From Artemia franciscana (taxonomy: Eukaryota; Arthropoda; Branchiopoda; Anostraca; Artemiidae), in assembly GCF_032884065.1 (NCBI RefSeq), contig NC_088863.1:41820880-41884879 (forward strand): a stretch of DNA of 64,000 nt. The letters are read 5' to 3'. A program made the translations under genes and the position numbers. Below the pieces are notes generated by a model. The model worked only from the letters and a program-made list of their open reading frames with translations, was not told the DNA's origin and made no database searches. Below are positions 26,888-40,384 of this stretch, piece after piece. Positions within the stretch are counted from its first letter, which is position 1; each line of letters opens with the position of its first letter.

Positions 26888-27775
26888 CAAATTGGTTCAG
26901 GTAAGTGTTTAGTTTTGTCACAAGCTGTGTAAAGTCCACATTACTGTATATAGCAAGATTCTGATGATTGCATATTGTTTCTTTGTCATTATTAGAGAAG
27001 CACATCCATTTTTTAGCTTTCTAAAATCTATCTCCAATGAGACTAAAAATGCATAAAGTGGACTTGCTTAGAGGTAACATTACCTTTAGAGTAAAGCACA
27101 TTAGTTCATGTGCCCTGCAAGCAGCATGACAAGGTCTGTATTCTATATTTATTCAACAAAGAGTGATAAAACACAAAAAAAAACTCAAATGAGGTTTACT
27201 AAACAAATATAGAATACAGAGTAAATGTTTTAGTTTTGTTCCAAGTGCTCTAAACTGCATATTACTGCATATAGCAAGATTATAATGATTGCATATTATT
27301 TCTTTGTCATTATTAGAAAAATGACAAATCCCACTCCAACAAGACTAAAAATGCATGAAGTGGGCTTGCTTATAGGTAACATTACCTATAGAGCAAAGCA
27401 TATTAGTCTATGAGCCCTCCAGGTATCAGGACAAGGTTTGTATTCTATATTTATTCAACAAAGAGTGATAAAACTAAAAAACAAAAACCTCAAATGAGGT
27501 TTATTAAATAAATACATAATACAGACCTTGCCCTGCTACCCACAGGGCTCATGTACTAATATGCTTTGCTCAATAGGTAATATTACCTTTAAGCATGCCC
27601 ACTTTATACATTTTTAGTTTGCCCCATGGAGGAGGGGGGTCAAGCAGAATTGGATGCACTTCTAGAATTATTATTTCTAAGTATTATAGTATGGAAAGTA
27701 TGCTGCTTCACAGCATAGTTTCCAGTTTAGACAGCTTGTGATGAAACTAAACATTTACCTTGGTTGAACAGTTAG
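26888..27775. mobile_element. foldback-type element with terminal inverted repeats
   Basis: The left end carries TTGGTTCAGGTAAGTGTTTA then GTTTTGTCACAAGCTGT. The right end, at about 27732-27770, is its imperfect reverse complement (ACAGCTTGTGATGAAAC, TAAACATTTACCTTGG). Inside, two direct copies of about 310 bp (TTACTG(T/C)ATATAGCAAGATT to TCAACAAAGAGTGATAAAAC) are followed by an inverted partial copy (27500-27625). No transposase frame is visible, so it is non-autonomous. Confidence 0.7.
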
Positions 27776-27965
27776 TCTAAACAATAGAAAATTAATTGTA
27801 TACCTATGCAATTCAGGGTATATATACTTGCACATTAAAAGCAGAGGGACTAAAGTATAGAAGCACCTTCAAAGAGAACTAAAAAAATTCTGCATAGGCA
27901 AATAATACATTTTCTCAGTGCAAAAAATAATTTATAATAAAGTCAGTTTAGGTTAGGTCAGAAAG

Positions 27966-28200
27966 TGCTTAAATCGGAATTTGTAGTAGAAGTAATTATT
28001 TTATTTGTAAAGAACATAAAAAAGACATCAAGTGGTATGTTCAGTTTATTGGTAAGTCAATTACATGAACTGCAAAAAACTTATCAAATTCATTTGTGGC
28101 AAAAGTGATTATTATGTTTGGAAAGAGCCTAAAAAAGGCATAAAGTTGTATATTTACTTTACTTGAAAGTAAATAATATGAACAGCGAAATATTTACCGA
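27966..28200 (+). repeat. diverged tandem duplication, about 115-bp unit
   Basis: Two units share the order GAATTTGTAG/CATTTGTGGC, AAAGTGATTATTAT-like, AAAAAAGGCAT, AAAGTTGTAT-like and ATGAAC(T/A)GC. Nothing coding. Confidence 0.5.
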
Positions 28201-30215
28201 AGATAGCCCAGGCATTCATAATTTCAAGAAAGAAAATTAGGCTAAGTTGAAGTTAGTAAAACAAACCATAATTGTTGAATTTTCAGGTATACCTAATCAA
28301 ATTCAAAATTTGTTGTCCAAGTCTCAAACAAAACTAGCATGATTATTTATTTAACAATGAATCTTGCACTTACTGTTGAAACTCAGAGATACGTGATGTA
28401 ACGCAAAGAAAGCTAAGAATTTTCTGTCCTACAATTCTTCTTGAAGTTGGAAGAAATTTTTCTGAATGAGGACCATAGAATAAATTTAAGTAGACGTCAA
28501 AGGCGCACAATTAGTTATAGATAGCTCTTCTTACATTCACAGAAAAACCTGACACGAATTTTACTTTGATTATAGAATAAATGCAACTACTTGCTTTATT
28601 CAAGCAATATTTCTGAAGTTCAATTGGGATTTTTCAATTTATTTCATAGTGAATATAAATATTTAAAGCTAATATGAATAGTTGTATAATTATTTACATG
28701 AGCATCTTTATCACAAATATATAGACAGGAACAAATGGTAGATAGGCTCACAACCTCCAGGCAGTGGGAAGACAGAGAAGGCAATTTAAAACAATAAAAC
28801 CCAAGTACTTAAACAGCAAAAATAGACGCAGGATCCACAGGTAGCTGTTTGCTCATCTATTTACATTAAGTGCTATGTGTTTTAATTTGCAAATTATTCA
28901 ATATAATATGAAAACTTTGCTACTGCAAAGTTTTTTGTGTGGCTGAATGTCGGTTATAATCGATATATAATCAAAATGGCTGAATATTACTTACATAATG
29001 TATACTTTTGTCTATATTGACTCTGGTATAAGAGAACAGTCAATAATGTGCTCGTCTAAAAGGTAAGGGTTTATCACCTTCTTTAAATCAGAAACAAGAT
29101 ATGATTTTTAATTGTTTGATTGAAGACAGAACCTGAATCTATGACCACGCAAACACTTCTTCATGCACTCCCAACCTCCCACTGACCTTTTAGCAGAAGG
29201 TTAGACACGCTGCATTTTCTTTGAAACGTGATTATATAGATTTTTAATCTTCATAAGGTGAGAGATCTAAAAGTGCTACGAGGAAGTTCTTTCGTCTCTT
29301 TTTTTTATCTAGCTACAGAACTGGGTCTTGATCGTGAGTCAATATACAAGGTACTTTTGGTAAGCTTAAAGTAACATTGGGAAACTAGTATATTAGTCTT
29401 TTTTTGTATCCTAGGACACTTTTGAAGTATTTTCGCCATAGTCTGGAGGGAAGCAAGAACTCAGAACTGTTTTGAACGAATTATGGGTTGTTTTTTTTTA
29501 CAGTAAATACATTTCAGGCCCAAACCTCTTTACCTGGGGCTGGCGATCAAACAAAGGTAATTCTAAATACTCAAAATTTGTTTTCTACTATTCGAAGTAT
29601 ATACTTTGGTGACAAAGCCAATAAAATTGTACAACAAATTTAGATTTACTATGTAGAAGCAGTGTCTGTCTCACCTGAATAGTGTTTTACTAGAACAAAG
29701 CCTGATCGTCGGAGAATAGATACATAACTTACAATAAAATATTAGAGGCATTTCACATAAAATGTTTGTTTCCACAAATAATATCAAAGGTTAAAATTTT
29801 AAGCTTTTTTCTGCGTTACAGGGTTTATGCTATTTGGTAACCATTGTCTATTAAACCATCTTTGGAGATGAAGGGTTTGTAACTTCTACTGGTCGCTGTA
29901 CCTATTATTGGTTTCTGATATACGTTTGAACCTGGTCAAGTACATATATCTGATTTTAGATGTGTAGACAGGCCGGGAAACATCGTTTCTGATGGCGAAG
30001 AAACAGTCAAAGCGTGGCTTATGCAACAATTTTACGTACAAATTCGGTGAAAAACAATTATAGCTCTTCATGGTGTCCAGCAAAGTAAATTTAGTAGAAT
30101 ATTGTTATATGTTCCACCAGATAATTATATTTAATATAAATATGTTGGAAGGATATTAATATCTATTGTACAAAATGCACGAAAATGATAAAACTAAATC
30201 CATAAGTTTTGATAC
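28201..30215. other. intergenic, no feature recognised
   Basis: AT-rich single-copy-looking sequence. The cytochrome c untranslated first exon and promoter may lie in this part or further right, but no core promoter could be singled out by eye. Confidence 0.5.
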
Positions 30216-30220
30216 TTAAC

Positions 30221-30985
30221 GTATGCTTATGGAATATAAATGGCTCGTTTATTAATAAACTAGCAGTTTTGGAGAGCCTCCGATCCAAGTTTGATGTAAT
30301 TTGCTTTTAAATGCGTTTAGTTAACAAAACACGACGGATGAGCAAATGGTTACACCGACGGATGAGCAAATGGTTGATGATTTAATAGGATCTTGCACAG
30401 ACAAAGCTCGATGCCTTGGTTTACCCTGCGTAACAACAAGCAATTTTAATTGCAATCTTAGCAATCAACACAATCCTCAATTTTATAAAATATAGCACTG
30501 AGTCTAGTGTCTATTTGCTGAGTTATTTTTGTCTGCACTGAACAAAACCCACGGTTTTACGTACATCTTCACATCCTCGCAAAATTCTATCTTGGACCAT
30601 GTTGTAGCATCTTTAAATTTGAAAGATGGTTTAGTAAATGTTGCAGCCATTTATCAGTTATCTGAACACCTACCGATAGCATATTGCATTCTTTTTCCTT
30701 TTATGGGCTACCAAAACATTTCATCAGGTCCCTTAGCACTTCGATATGATTCTTATTGGTCAGAAATCCAACAAGCCTTATTCTTTGAGTTACATGACTC
30801 CGTGGTACATGAACTCACAAACCGCTTTTTAAATTCAAAGCCGCGGACTCTAAAGTCTCAGTTGCTAGATATATTGCAAGCCACAATCGCAAAGTTGAGT
30901 TTTGAATTTGTTTTATTAACCTCCGTGATCTTTCTTTTGGGTTGTTTTTTTCTCATATATTTTTTTGTCTATTCTTTTTGATTTC
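30221..30985 (+). pseudogene. LINE endonuclease-domain fragment
   Basis: Starts with a frame reading WNINGSFINKLAVLESL and RSKFDVICF, the N-terminus of the apurinic-type endonuclease domain of non-LTR retrotransposons. A stop replaces the usual catalytic Glu region. A later frame (30529 on) reads NSILDHVVASLNLKDG and LSEHLPIAY, matching the domain's C-terminal 'LDH(V/I)...LSDH.P' signature with D changed to E. A direct repeat GACGGATGAGCAAATGG lies at about 30335-30375. It is broken by frameshifts and not functional. Confidence 0.75.
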
Positions 30986-30989
30986 ACAC

Positions 30990-33900
30990 TGTCTTGTTGT
31001 GTTTTTATAACGGGTTCAAAAATAAACAGATAAATATACCTCTTCTGTAAGGGAATTTTTTTCATATTACAAACAGAATAAACAACATTATAATATTTGT
31101 GATATAGTGCTAAGATTAATATTTTTCGACAAATTACGATCGCTTTATCTCGGTATTTGCCTGCCAACCTCGTACGTAGGAAAGCGTCAACTTTTCAGAA
31201 AAAAACACGTTTAAAAATTTTTCATTGGTTTTCAATATAAAAAATGCACGAAATAAAACGAACTTTCCCGCAAATACATAAACTTAAAAGGCCATCATTA
31301 TAATCCATTATGGATACCTTTGCCTGAGAATAATAGCCTTTTCGTAAAATTTTCGTAGAAAGTGCAACTTAAGAGCTTAGTAATATTCTTTTAAGGACTT
31401 TTCTTTTCATAAACACAATTCTGGTCTCTTCTATTATGCAAGTATCATAAATCATCCTTAAATGCTTAATTCAAGAATACAATCGGAAAATTTTCTAAAA
31501 TTTTAGTCACAATATATCCTGTTTTATTTTATATTTACATAAGTTGGGAAAATTTTCATTTTCTAATGGAAATGGGAGAAAACACTTGAATTGGATACTA
31601 CTTAAAGGTGGCTCCTCCAGAAGCCGAAAATTTCATAGAACTACCATCTACAAATTTAAGGGAGTTAGATCAAATGAGGAGCTAAGAACTGTTTTTAGGT
31701 GAACTGCTCAAGTTCAAATTAAAGTAAACTACATTCTAAGCATTATCTAATCTGTCAATACCAAGAATGTATTATGTGCAAGTGTAATAAAAAATCCGCT
31801 GAGAGTTATTTTTGTGTTCATCTCGTCAATGTAATTTTTTATACATGTTCCTTTCTGTAGTGACCAAGTCAACGACCGGCGACAGAAAGATTCCGATTTA
31901 GTCTCGAAATTTCCAAGAAAATGTAATTGGAAACAATAGTAAATTTCTAGAACAAATAAATTAAATTAACAGAAGATACTATGAAATACCTAAGCTTCAC
32001 CAAAACAGAATTGAAAAATTATTACCTCAAGACATAGTGACAGAAACGACCTAAATATATTTTTCACTTCACCATAGAAGCTGCCATTGAAAACTACTTG
32101 CTCTCATTGGAAAACTCATAGAAATATTTTTTTTGCGGTTCAGAGTCCATATGCTAAACCAAACTGAAGATCTTTAGTGGTTTAATTAGACTTTTTCTTT
32201 TTTTAGGGAGAAGGTTGTCTGACACTAAATTACAAAATTACTTCACAGTAGGCTGAAACGTTCTGGTTTTCAAATCCAAAACAAGATTTCCTTAAAATTT
32301 ACGTAGGGTGGGAATTTTCCTGTACAAAGCAAATGGACATATAGAAAAGACTTAAGAAGAGATAACGTTACACAGGTCCTTAAGTGATTATTACACACGT
32401 CCTGGAGCTCTGCTGGAAAAGAAATTCCCTACTTCCTTTGTAAAAACTTACTAAAGAACTGAGAGGACTGCTCAATATTTTTAGTTTACAGGCATATATT
32501 CCACAAACAACAGTAGATAAAACGAAGAAGAGAACATTTCTATCAAATCAGATAGTCTACTAATTCAAATTTTCAATCAATTAGCATTTCCATGAGTAAC
32601 TTGGAAGAATTAATTGGTTCACCATTTCCAAAGATACTTCAAGGATGCTCTGAAAGAAAAGAAAATTCAAGTTAAATACGAAAGAATATAGCATAAAAAT
32701 AGAATTTCTACATTATCCCATTTACGCAATAGCAAAAAAAAAAAAAAAAAAAAAAAGTGTTTACATTCATTTTCTTGTGTTCATAACAAATCTTACAATG
32801 ATTTCGAAATAGCTTTTCTCGAGTTTCTAATGACAATGGTTGAACAAATTGAGAGTATACTGTTGAAGAAGAATAATGCTAGTTTTGAGTTTGAAGGTGT
32901 TATAAACAAGTAAAAACATAATTTTTAAGCAGGCTATAGTTAAAGCTTTGTAAGCAGACAAAAATTCATTATTCTTGGAGAGGCAAAAACACCCAAAGTG
33001 ACGACCAGTTCTGAATAATAGGTTTAAAATTGAGTTTGTGAATTTGAACTCTTGAAAACTCAAGAGAATGGGTAAAGTTAAAAAAGTCAAGAGAATGGGG
33101 TAAAGTATTGTACAGAATTGGACAAAGCCTCATTCAAAAGCAAAAGCCAAATTTTACCCAATCTTAAACAGATTTCTGATTGTAGCAATTGCCGACGCCC
33201 ATGTTATATGAACTAACTATACCAGAAATGGAAAGAACTGGAAAATTGAACATTCCAATTGTTAGATTTGGTATTTATAAAATAATTGCATTTTTTACTT
33301 CCAACTCCTTGTCATCTCTACTTAGAAAGACATAACCGTCACTTTCCCATTTTAGTTTTAAACTTGCATAAACTTGACAAAAACAAAATAAAAACGAGAG
33401 CATGTTTTCATACGAAAGTAAATCCAAAATTCCAATAATTAATTTGAAAAGACATTTTCCATAAAAGACGTTTTTCAAAGAAACGTGAAGAGCTGCAGCA
33501 GTCCAAAGACGAGCAAAACAAGTCAAATATTAGTTCAAACAATCAACTAACATATGTCACTAACAATAAATGAATAAAACCGAACACGAGTCATAATAAA
33601 TAATCGAGTCGAACTCTAAACAAACAGAAATTGCCACAAACAGGGGCGGTGCTAACGTTCCCTATACCTTCTAAAGATCAAAGGTCACTTGTTCTTACTG
33701 AAATAATGTTTATTTCGAGCTCTGTGTTTTCGTAATTTTTCGCACTGACTGAAATTAGGAACCTCTCAACACAAATACTTGACAGTTCTTTACAGTCAAA
33801 TTATTCACATACAAGTATTTGTTCAAATAATTATTCTAATAATACTTAACTTTTAAACTTAATTTTATGTTTGTTTAGTGTATATTTATTGTTCATAATG

Positions 33901-34214
33901 CATTGTGCAATGTTTTGAATTTGAATAAGTATTGTGCTAAATAGTGACTTTTCTTCACTATCGCATGAAGAAAAATGTGAAACTGAAGACTTAGGGCAGG
34001 CACATACCCCTTTACTTTTTTCATTGGGTGTTCAGTATCCATTATAAAACAACTTACCAAAACTAGTTTTCAGACATCATTAAAACAAATTCAGGCTCGT
34101 GTTTTTCACAGATGTTCCAACACTTCTTTTCCCTGAAGGGTATCCCAAGCTCCTTGACTTCCCGGGTGTGGACCTCCTCTTGTTTTGAAAGACTCGCCCT
34201 GTGCCTGTTGGCAA
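30990..34214. other. intergenic, no gene supported
   Basis: AT-rich. A 23-bp A-run lies at about 32734-32756. Minus-strand open frames at 32827-33090 and 33275-33526 have no recognisable domain and no supporting splice pattern, so they are not called. The 34100-34214 segment adjoining the rRNA fragment may be rDNA spacer carried with it. Confidence 0.5.
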
Positions 34215-34881
34215 GACAAATCTCCCAAACGTAGGCTTAGTCTCAGCAGATCGCAGAGTAGATTACTGCTATACCGTTAACAAAATCCTGGCCAGTACCC
34301 AAGTCGTCTAAAAGTGATTTTGGCATTTGACCTTATGGAATATTTCCTTTATTCGACGGTGAAGCTCCGCCGTCTCCTGATGGCAAGCAACCGCCAAACC
34401 TTGGCTCCGAAGCACTAGCATCCACTGCCAAAAGCCAAAGGACCAGATTACAGTTAGTCACAAGTGAGTCCGAACGCAAGGTAACGTTGTGGACGCCAGC
34501 ACAGACTCTACCTTCAGAGGCTTTCAGGCATAATCACACGGACGTAGTCTCGCACCATTGGCATTCGAAGGAATGAAGAACCAAATGTCCGAACCTGTGG
34601 TTCCTCTTGTACTTACCAGGATTACTATAGTAACGGCTTTGAACATCTGTAGGGGTAAAACTAACCTGTCTCACGTCGGTCTAAATCTAAGCACCGTTCA
34701 CGTTCCCAATAGTTGGGTAAACAATCCTACATTTGGCGAATACTGCTTTGCAATGATAGGAAGAGCCGATATCGAAGGATCAAAAAGCTACATCGCTATG
34801 AACGCTTGGACGCAACAAGCCAGTTATCCCTGTGGTTATCCCGTATTCGTACTGAAAGTCGGGATCAAGCCAGCGTTTGCC
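34215..34881 (-). pseudogene. 28S rRNA 3'-end fragment, rearranged
   Basis: Read on the minus strand this is the last part of large-subunit rRNA. It contains CACAGGGATAACTGGCTTG, the sarcin-ricin-loop neighbourhood GATCCTTCGATATCGGC, GTGAGACAGGTTAGTTTTAC, GTAATCCTGGTAAGTAC, GAGGAACC(A)CAGGTTCGGA, GATTATGCCTGAA and TAGACGACTTGG, ending near GGGAGATTTGTC. Upstream, TTTCAGTACGAATACG is joined almost directly to the CACAGGGATAAC block. From memory of metazoan 28S about 70 bases are missing there. Substitutions at normally invariant sites (TTGTTGCGTCC) also mark it as a pseudogene. The plus-strand open frame across it is antisense to rRNA. Confidence 0.9.
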
Positions 34882-35204
34882 TTATTGTATGATATTTATT
34901 TATAAGTTATAAAAAAAACCCTATCACAAGTCCACAAAGGGCCAAATTCGGATTTCGGAGTCGACAAATCACATGGTTGCACTAAAACTGGCAAAAATGC
35001 CAAAAAAAAAACAAAGAAAAAAATAAATCATAATGAATAATCATTTACGTCAGCAATTAAACTGTATAAAAACTGGTCAAACTAAACTTAAACAAATACA
35101 AGTCAGAAAAAGAAAAAAAAGGACATAAAAAAGGGAGAAGGGGGACATAATAAGCAAATAAATACAAAAAAGAACAAGATATAAATAAATAAGTATATAA
35201 ATAA

Positions 35205-35348
<144 letters not shown>

Positions 35349-35929
35349 TAAAAGTGACACTAAAAAAGTTTCAATAATTTAACTGCATAAAGTCAATAAA
35401 AGAGCTAAATAGATAAAAACTGGTCAAAAATGGGGGAGGGAGGCAAAAATAAGTGAATAAATACAAAAAAGAGAACGAAATATAAAATATATAAAAATTA
35501 AACAGGAAACTAAAAAAAGGAAGGAAACAAGCAAATAAGTGCAATAACCTGGGCAGCAATAACATCAGCCAATAAAGAAAAGAAAGAAACTAAAGGCAGA
35601 AACTAGTGGGGTATATTATTCATTTTTTCTGTTATGAAGGGGACAAAAGTTTTTTCATATCTGGAGATAACACAGCGAATGGGGGACAGTATAGGGGAAG
35701 GGGTCAGAAACTGCTCGAGGTAGCTGTAATTTGGATGGAGAGGGACATTTGGGGAAAATACTTGCCGTCCGAGGGTTTTTTACTGCATTTTTTGCAAACC
35801 GACGGCACAACAAAATCCTCCTTCACTCAAGGATTTCCAAACTAGCTTTTTTAGGAACAGAGAGTATTGTACCTTGCCTTATTTGAAAATTATTTGCAAG
35901 GCTTTTTTGGATAGATTCAATTTTTCCCG

Positions 35930-38165
35930 ATTTTTCACGAGATACCAGGGTGCCAAGCTGGACAAGCATATTCGAGATGCGGGCGGACAAAAGACATGTA
36001 AATCCTTAAGGAGTGGGAAGGGGGGACGCTAAATTTATTTAGGAGCTTAAAGAGGGCGATAGACACATTAACTCTACGGATGATGTCTTTAAAATGGATA
36101 TCCCAATTGTAAATTTGAAGAAATTGTGACGCCAAGTAGTTTAAATGAGGACACAGAAATTTCAGGAGGGATAGGATTAAGGAAACATGGCGAGGATTCG
36201 AGGAAACCAATCGGGATTATTATGGATTTAAAGGGGTTTAATGTCATGCCTAAGTCCAAGGCCTCATTTCCAATTTCATTGAGGATACTCATAGGGTCGC
36301 TTATTAAATTTCTGAAGCAAGTTTCAACGACCGTTAGGTCATCAACAAATTCCCATCGGTCAGGAAATTCCTTCGCGAGGCTGTTAATCATGACTGAAGA
36401 AAGGAGGGGACCTGTTATGCCATTGTGGACAGGGAGAGGATTTGAATAATGATTCTGGTATTTGAAAAACTGCGACCTATTTGTTAAGAAGCAGGCAACC
36501 AATTTCAACAGTAAGGAATCAATATTGAACTCGCTGACAAGTTTCTCGAATAAAATATTGTGGTTAACGAGGTCAAATGCTTTTGGAAGGTCAATAGATA
36601 TTAAATTTAGCCAGGTATTGGACTTTTCGATGATTTTCCCGATGTAGTCAATAAGAGAAACGAGGTAGTGGGAAGTAGAAGTGGATTTTCGGTTCCGAAT
36701 CGCCCCAGGTCAGTAAGAGGAAGGATTTTTTCCTTTAGCCAATCTACAAGGAATCCTTCACAAAGTTTCGAGAAAATATGAGTAAGAGCAATAGGACAAA
36801 CGCCTTTAAGACCAGGCTTGCCGTTTTTTCTTTTTCAAAGGGGTTATGAAACCCTTTTTCCAAATTGTTGGAATTCGCCCATACTCGGTAATTTAATTTA
36901 ACAGGAAAGATAAGGGCTTAGAAAAGAAGTCACCGAAGGCACTAATAAGAGGAAACGGGATATCCATAGGACAAACACTTGTTTTTCTTAGTTTTCCAAT
37001 GCTTCTTTCTATCTCAGACAGGGAAACAGTGGGAAAAGAAGGAGATAGGGCTCTTGTTGGTAATTGGTCGGACAATGCTGGAAGGCTCAGGACAATGGAA
37101 GCGAGGAATTTACTTAAATTATTGAAAGTAACAATAGAAGACTCGGGTAGGTTGAAGTTCAGCTGCTCAAGCCTCCTGCCACACAGCTTTTTAACCTCGA
37201 AATACCAATTTTTTGGTTTATTAGTGAACAATTCTTCGACTTTATTTTTGTAGTACGATCGTACCAATTTGCGAATTTCTCTTTTAATTGATTTTCTTAG
37301 TTTATTGGCTTCATCCAGTTTACCATTTTTGAAAAGCTTCTATTTGGTTCTAATTAGTGTTTTTATAGTTTGGTTAATAAAGGTTTTATCACTGGAGCAC
37401 CATTAAATCTTTTTTCTCGGAAACAAGTTTGATATTTATCAATTAGCTTTTTGTAGAACGTAGCCATTTTCTCATCAATATATTTTAACCTATAAATATC
37501 AGACCTATCTTCAGTATTCAGCCACATACCAAAAGAAAGGAGACTAGAATTTTGAAGGGGCGATGAGCGCCATAAGTTATTGAGAAAGAATGCTTAAGAT
37601 TCGAGGAGAGCGATAAAAGAATCAAAAGATGATAACCCTCACCTAATGGGGACAAAACTGAGGGAGGGCTGTAAAAAATATATATATATTAGTTAAAATA
37701 ACATCAAGAGAGGTATTTCCTCAAGTCGTTGGTATTTTAACAATTTGCTTTGCTTTAAGAGAGGAGCAAAAAGAATCCATTTTAAGGTCACTGGCATCGC
37801 CAACTAAAAAAAGGCCAGCTTTGGGGTACTTAGAAATAACAAAATCAGCAGTTGTCTTTTGCTCAACGAAAGGTTTCTGTCCTCCTTGAGCTCGCCTTAG
37901 GACACCTGCGTTATCATTTGACAGACGTACCACCCAAGTCAAACACCCTATCCGGCACTGTCCTCAGCACCGAGAGGTTTTCGCAAATTCAGAGTGCAAG
38001 TATAGGTTGGAAAATTAATGTCAAGAAGATTAAGTCGCTAAGACTTAGTTTTACACCTTTGACAAGTTTATTCAGTCAGGGAAATTTTCCGTTGGGGGAG
38101 GGGATAGAACCTTCTTTTGGAATTATCCACAGGGAAGGTGTCTTAAATATTTCAGACACCTGATA
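35930..38165 (-). pseudogene. LINE ORF2 (endonuclease plus reverse transcriptase), near full but broken
   Basis: Read on the minus strand, the order is that of a non-LTR retrotransposon ORF2. The endonuclease part (37942-37600) has ISKYPKAGLFLVGDASDLK followed by QIVKIPTTRRNTSLDVILTN-like sequence. A linker (37267-36890) carries NWYFEVKKLCGRRLEQLNF. The reverse transcriptase (36890-36090) has IPTIWKKGFITPLKK, IDLPKAFDLVNHNIL, GITGPLLSSVMINSLA and the catalytic FVDDLTVVE box. The thumb-like end (36210-35935) reads IYMSFVRPHLEYACP. Several frameshifts and stops interrupt it. The CR1/Jockey-like clade is a guess. It is intergenic, on the same strand as both genes. Confidence 0.85.
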
Positions 38166-39965
38166 ACGATGGCTTAACACTCTCTGAAAGTTTCAACTTA
38201 ATAGCCTTACACTCTCTGAAAGTTTAAACTAAATACCATTGGCTAAACTGAGATAAACCCTTTTGACAACGGTATGCATGTACCTATTTTTTGATTAAGG
38301 TTAACATTCCCCTAAACATTCTCTAAAATTTTTGACTTAATACCCTAAACTGTTCCTAAGATATTGCCGACATGCCTTTTTGAACAAACTGGATGAATAA
38401 GTGTCTTTTGATTGACTTCATCCCCCTTCCCTTATCAGTCCCTGAAAGTTTAAACTTAATGCCTTTAGCCATTCATGAGACACTGCAGAATAAGGCCTTT
38501 TGACGACCGGGATGCACTATGCCATTTTGACCAGCACGGTGTATTTAAGCTTTTTTCATTTATATCAACAGTTCTAGTTGTACTATTAGAAGTAGTTATT
38601 GCAGTCTCAGTCGCAATCGTAGAAGTAGTAGCATTCACAGTCACAAGTTGTCGCAGTCGCAAGTAGTCACTGTCACAGATGCAACGAGTTACAGACACAG
38701 TCGCAAGTAGTTGTAGTCGGAGTCACAGTTGCAAGTAGTCGCGAGCAGCCATAGTCACAGTAATAGTAGTGATTCTGAAAGGTTTAAGTTATGACTTTTG
38801 ATGTACTTCAACCCCCTTCAAAAGGTTCCTCGAAGTTCCGCCAAATGCCCTTAGCCTTTTCGGACGCACCAACGATAAAATATTCGCCGCTTTACGAGTC
38901 ATGAGCCCTGTAAGTAAACAATGCGCAAATCGAATAAATCAAAATCATATCCCCCAGGGCGTGAGTATTACAGATATTCAAAATTTCGACAAGTGGATTG
39001 GTTGCCCACTGATCACTTTTCAACATACCCCTCAAGATGAACAGAAAGTTTAAATTTAATGTTCTTAGCTATTCTTAAAATATTGCAGATACGCTTTTTT
39101 GACAACCAGCATGCACATAGTGTGTTTTGATTTTGTTTCACATCTCCCCGAACATGTCTTAATAGTGGTCGCAAGTAGTCGTAATCGAAGTTGCAATTAA
39201 TCGAAGTCACAAGTAGTCGCAGTTGCAGTCACAGTAGTGAAGTCCTTGAAAATTTCAATTTAATGCCCAGAGCAGCTGTGTCAAGGAATTAGAGTATTCA
39301 GAGACAACTACGATCAAACACCCCCCCCCATCCTAATGATAAATCCTACATATAAATAATGGGCAAACTATAAAATTTACAAACCTTACCCCAGGGGTAG
39401 AGAGAGGCATGGCGAACCATGTATGCATAGTTGTTAGACAATTTTGAACAAAAAGCTTTTTCAAATTTTTATGTTGAGGAGGAGGGGATCCAATAAGGAA
39501 GACGTTTACCTGATTGTCCTTCGATCGCTTTTCAACATCCCTCTCAACATGCCATGAAAGTTTCAACTCAATACCCTTAGCCGTTATATAGACATTGCTG
39601 ATGCACCTTTTTGACAACAAACATGCGCATTGTGTGTTTTGAATATGTTCAGCTTATCCCTTGACATTTTCTAAAATATTCATCTTGAAGTCCTAAGCCA
39701 TTTTGGAGGCCCATAGGACCAAACATGCCCCTTTCCCAATAACAATGTTACAAAATAAATTATAGCCCTTGCGCCAGGGCCCGTGGGGAGTAATGTCATC
39801 CTTAGAGGCATCGTTATCTACCTTTAAGACAATTTTGAAAAAAAAATTGCTAGCTCGAAAATATTTGTGAGGGGGCTGGTTGCCTTCTAATCACTTTTGA
39901 TTCTTAAAAAGGGCACTATAACTTTCAATTTCAAATCAAACGAGTCCCCTCCGAAGTTTCTATGA
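38165..39965. repeat. dispersed repeat family C cluster with short GTCGCAAGTA tracts
   Basis: Three or more diverged units share GAAAGTTTnAAnTTAATnCC, CCTTAGCC, GATATTGC(C/A)GA and a following CTTTTTGACAACC block. Short irregular repeats of AGTCGCAGTCGCAAGTAGT lie at 38590-38770 and 39165-39235. Family C relatives also occur near 41820-41960 and 51240-53420. No coding potential. Confidence 0.6.
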
Positions 39966-40154
39966 CCACCCCTTCCATGTGAAGTAGCTACGGAAAAATT
40001 ATAAATAATACATTGAAAGCCTTATGGTTCTTTGATATGGACAATCCTCATCAACCAATATGGAAATATTTAAGGAGACTAAAACCCAATTAACAGGGAG
40101 AAAAGTTTACTACAGTAAACTAAAAGTTTAGTGTAGCAAACAGAAAACAAACTT

Positions 40155-40326
<172 letters not shown>

Positions 40327-40384
40327 GGACAATAGTGCAAAAACACACACCTGCTACTTTATATCTATAATCTTCTAGGAAGAA

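Noticed and set aside
28375-28395. Donor-like site as the cytochrome c leader exon end
   Set aside because: GTAAGT-like strings on the minus strand occur at several places (also near 27752 and 34055), and nothing distinguishes one; the 27752 case lies in the foldback repeat.
33275-33526. 83-codon minus-strand frame with Leu/Phe-rich centre
   Set aside because: Starts at ATG but has no domain and no credible splice partners in the intergenic DNA.
34558-34905. 115-codon plus-strand open frame
   Set aside because: It is antisense to the 28S rRNA fragment; the openness comes from the rRNA sequence.
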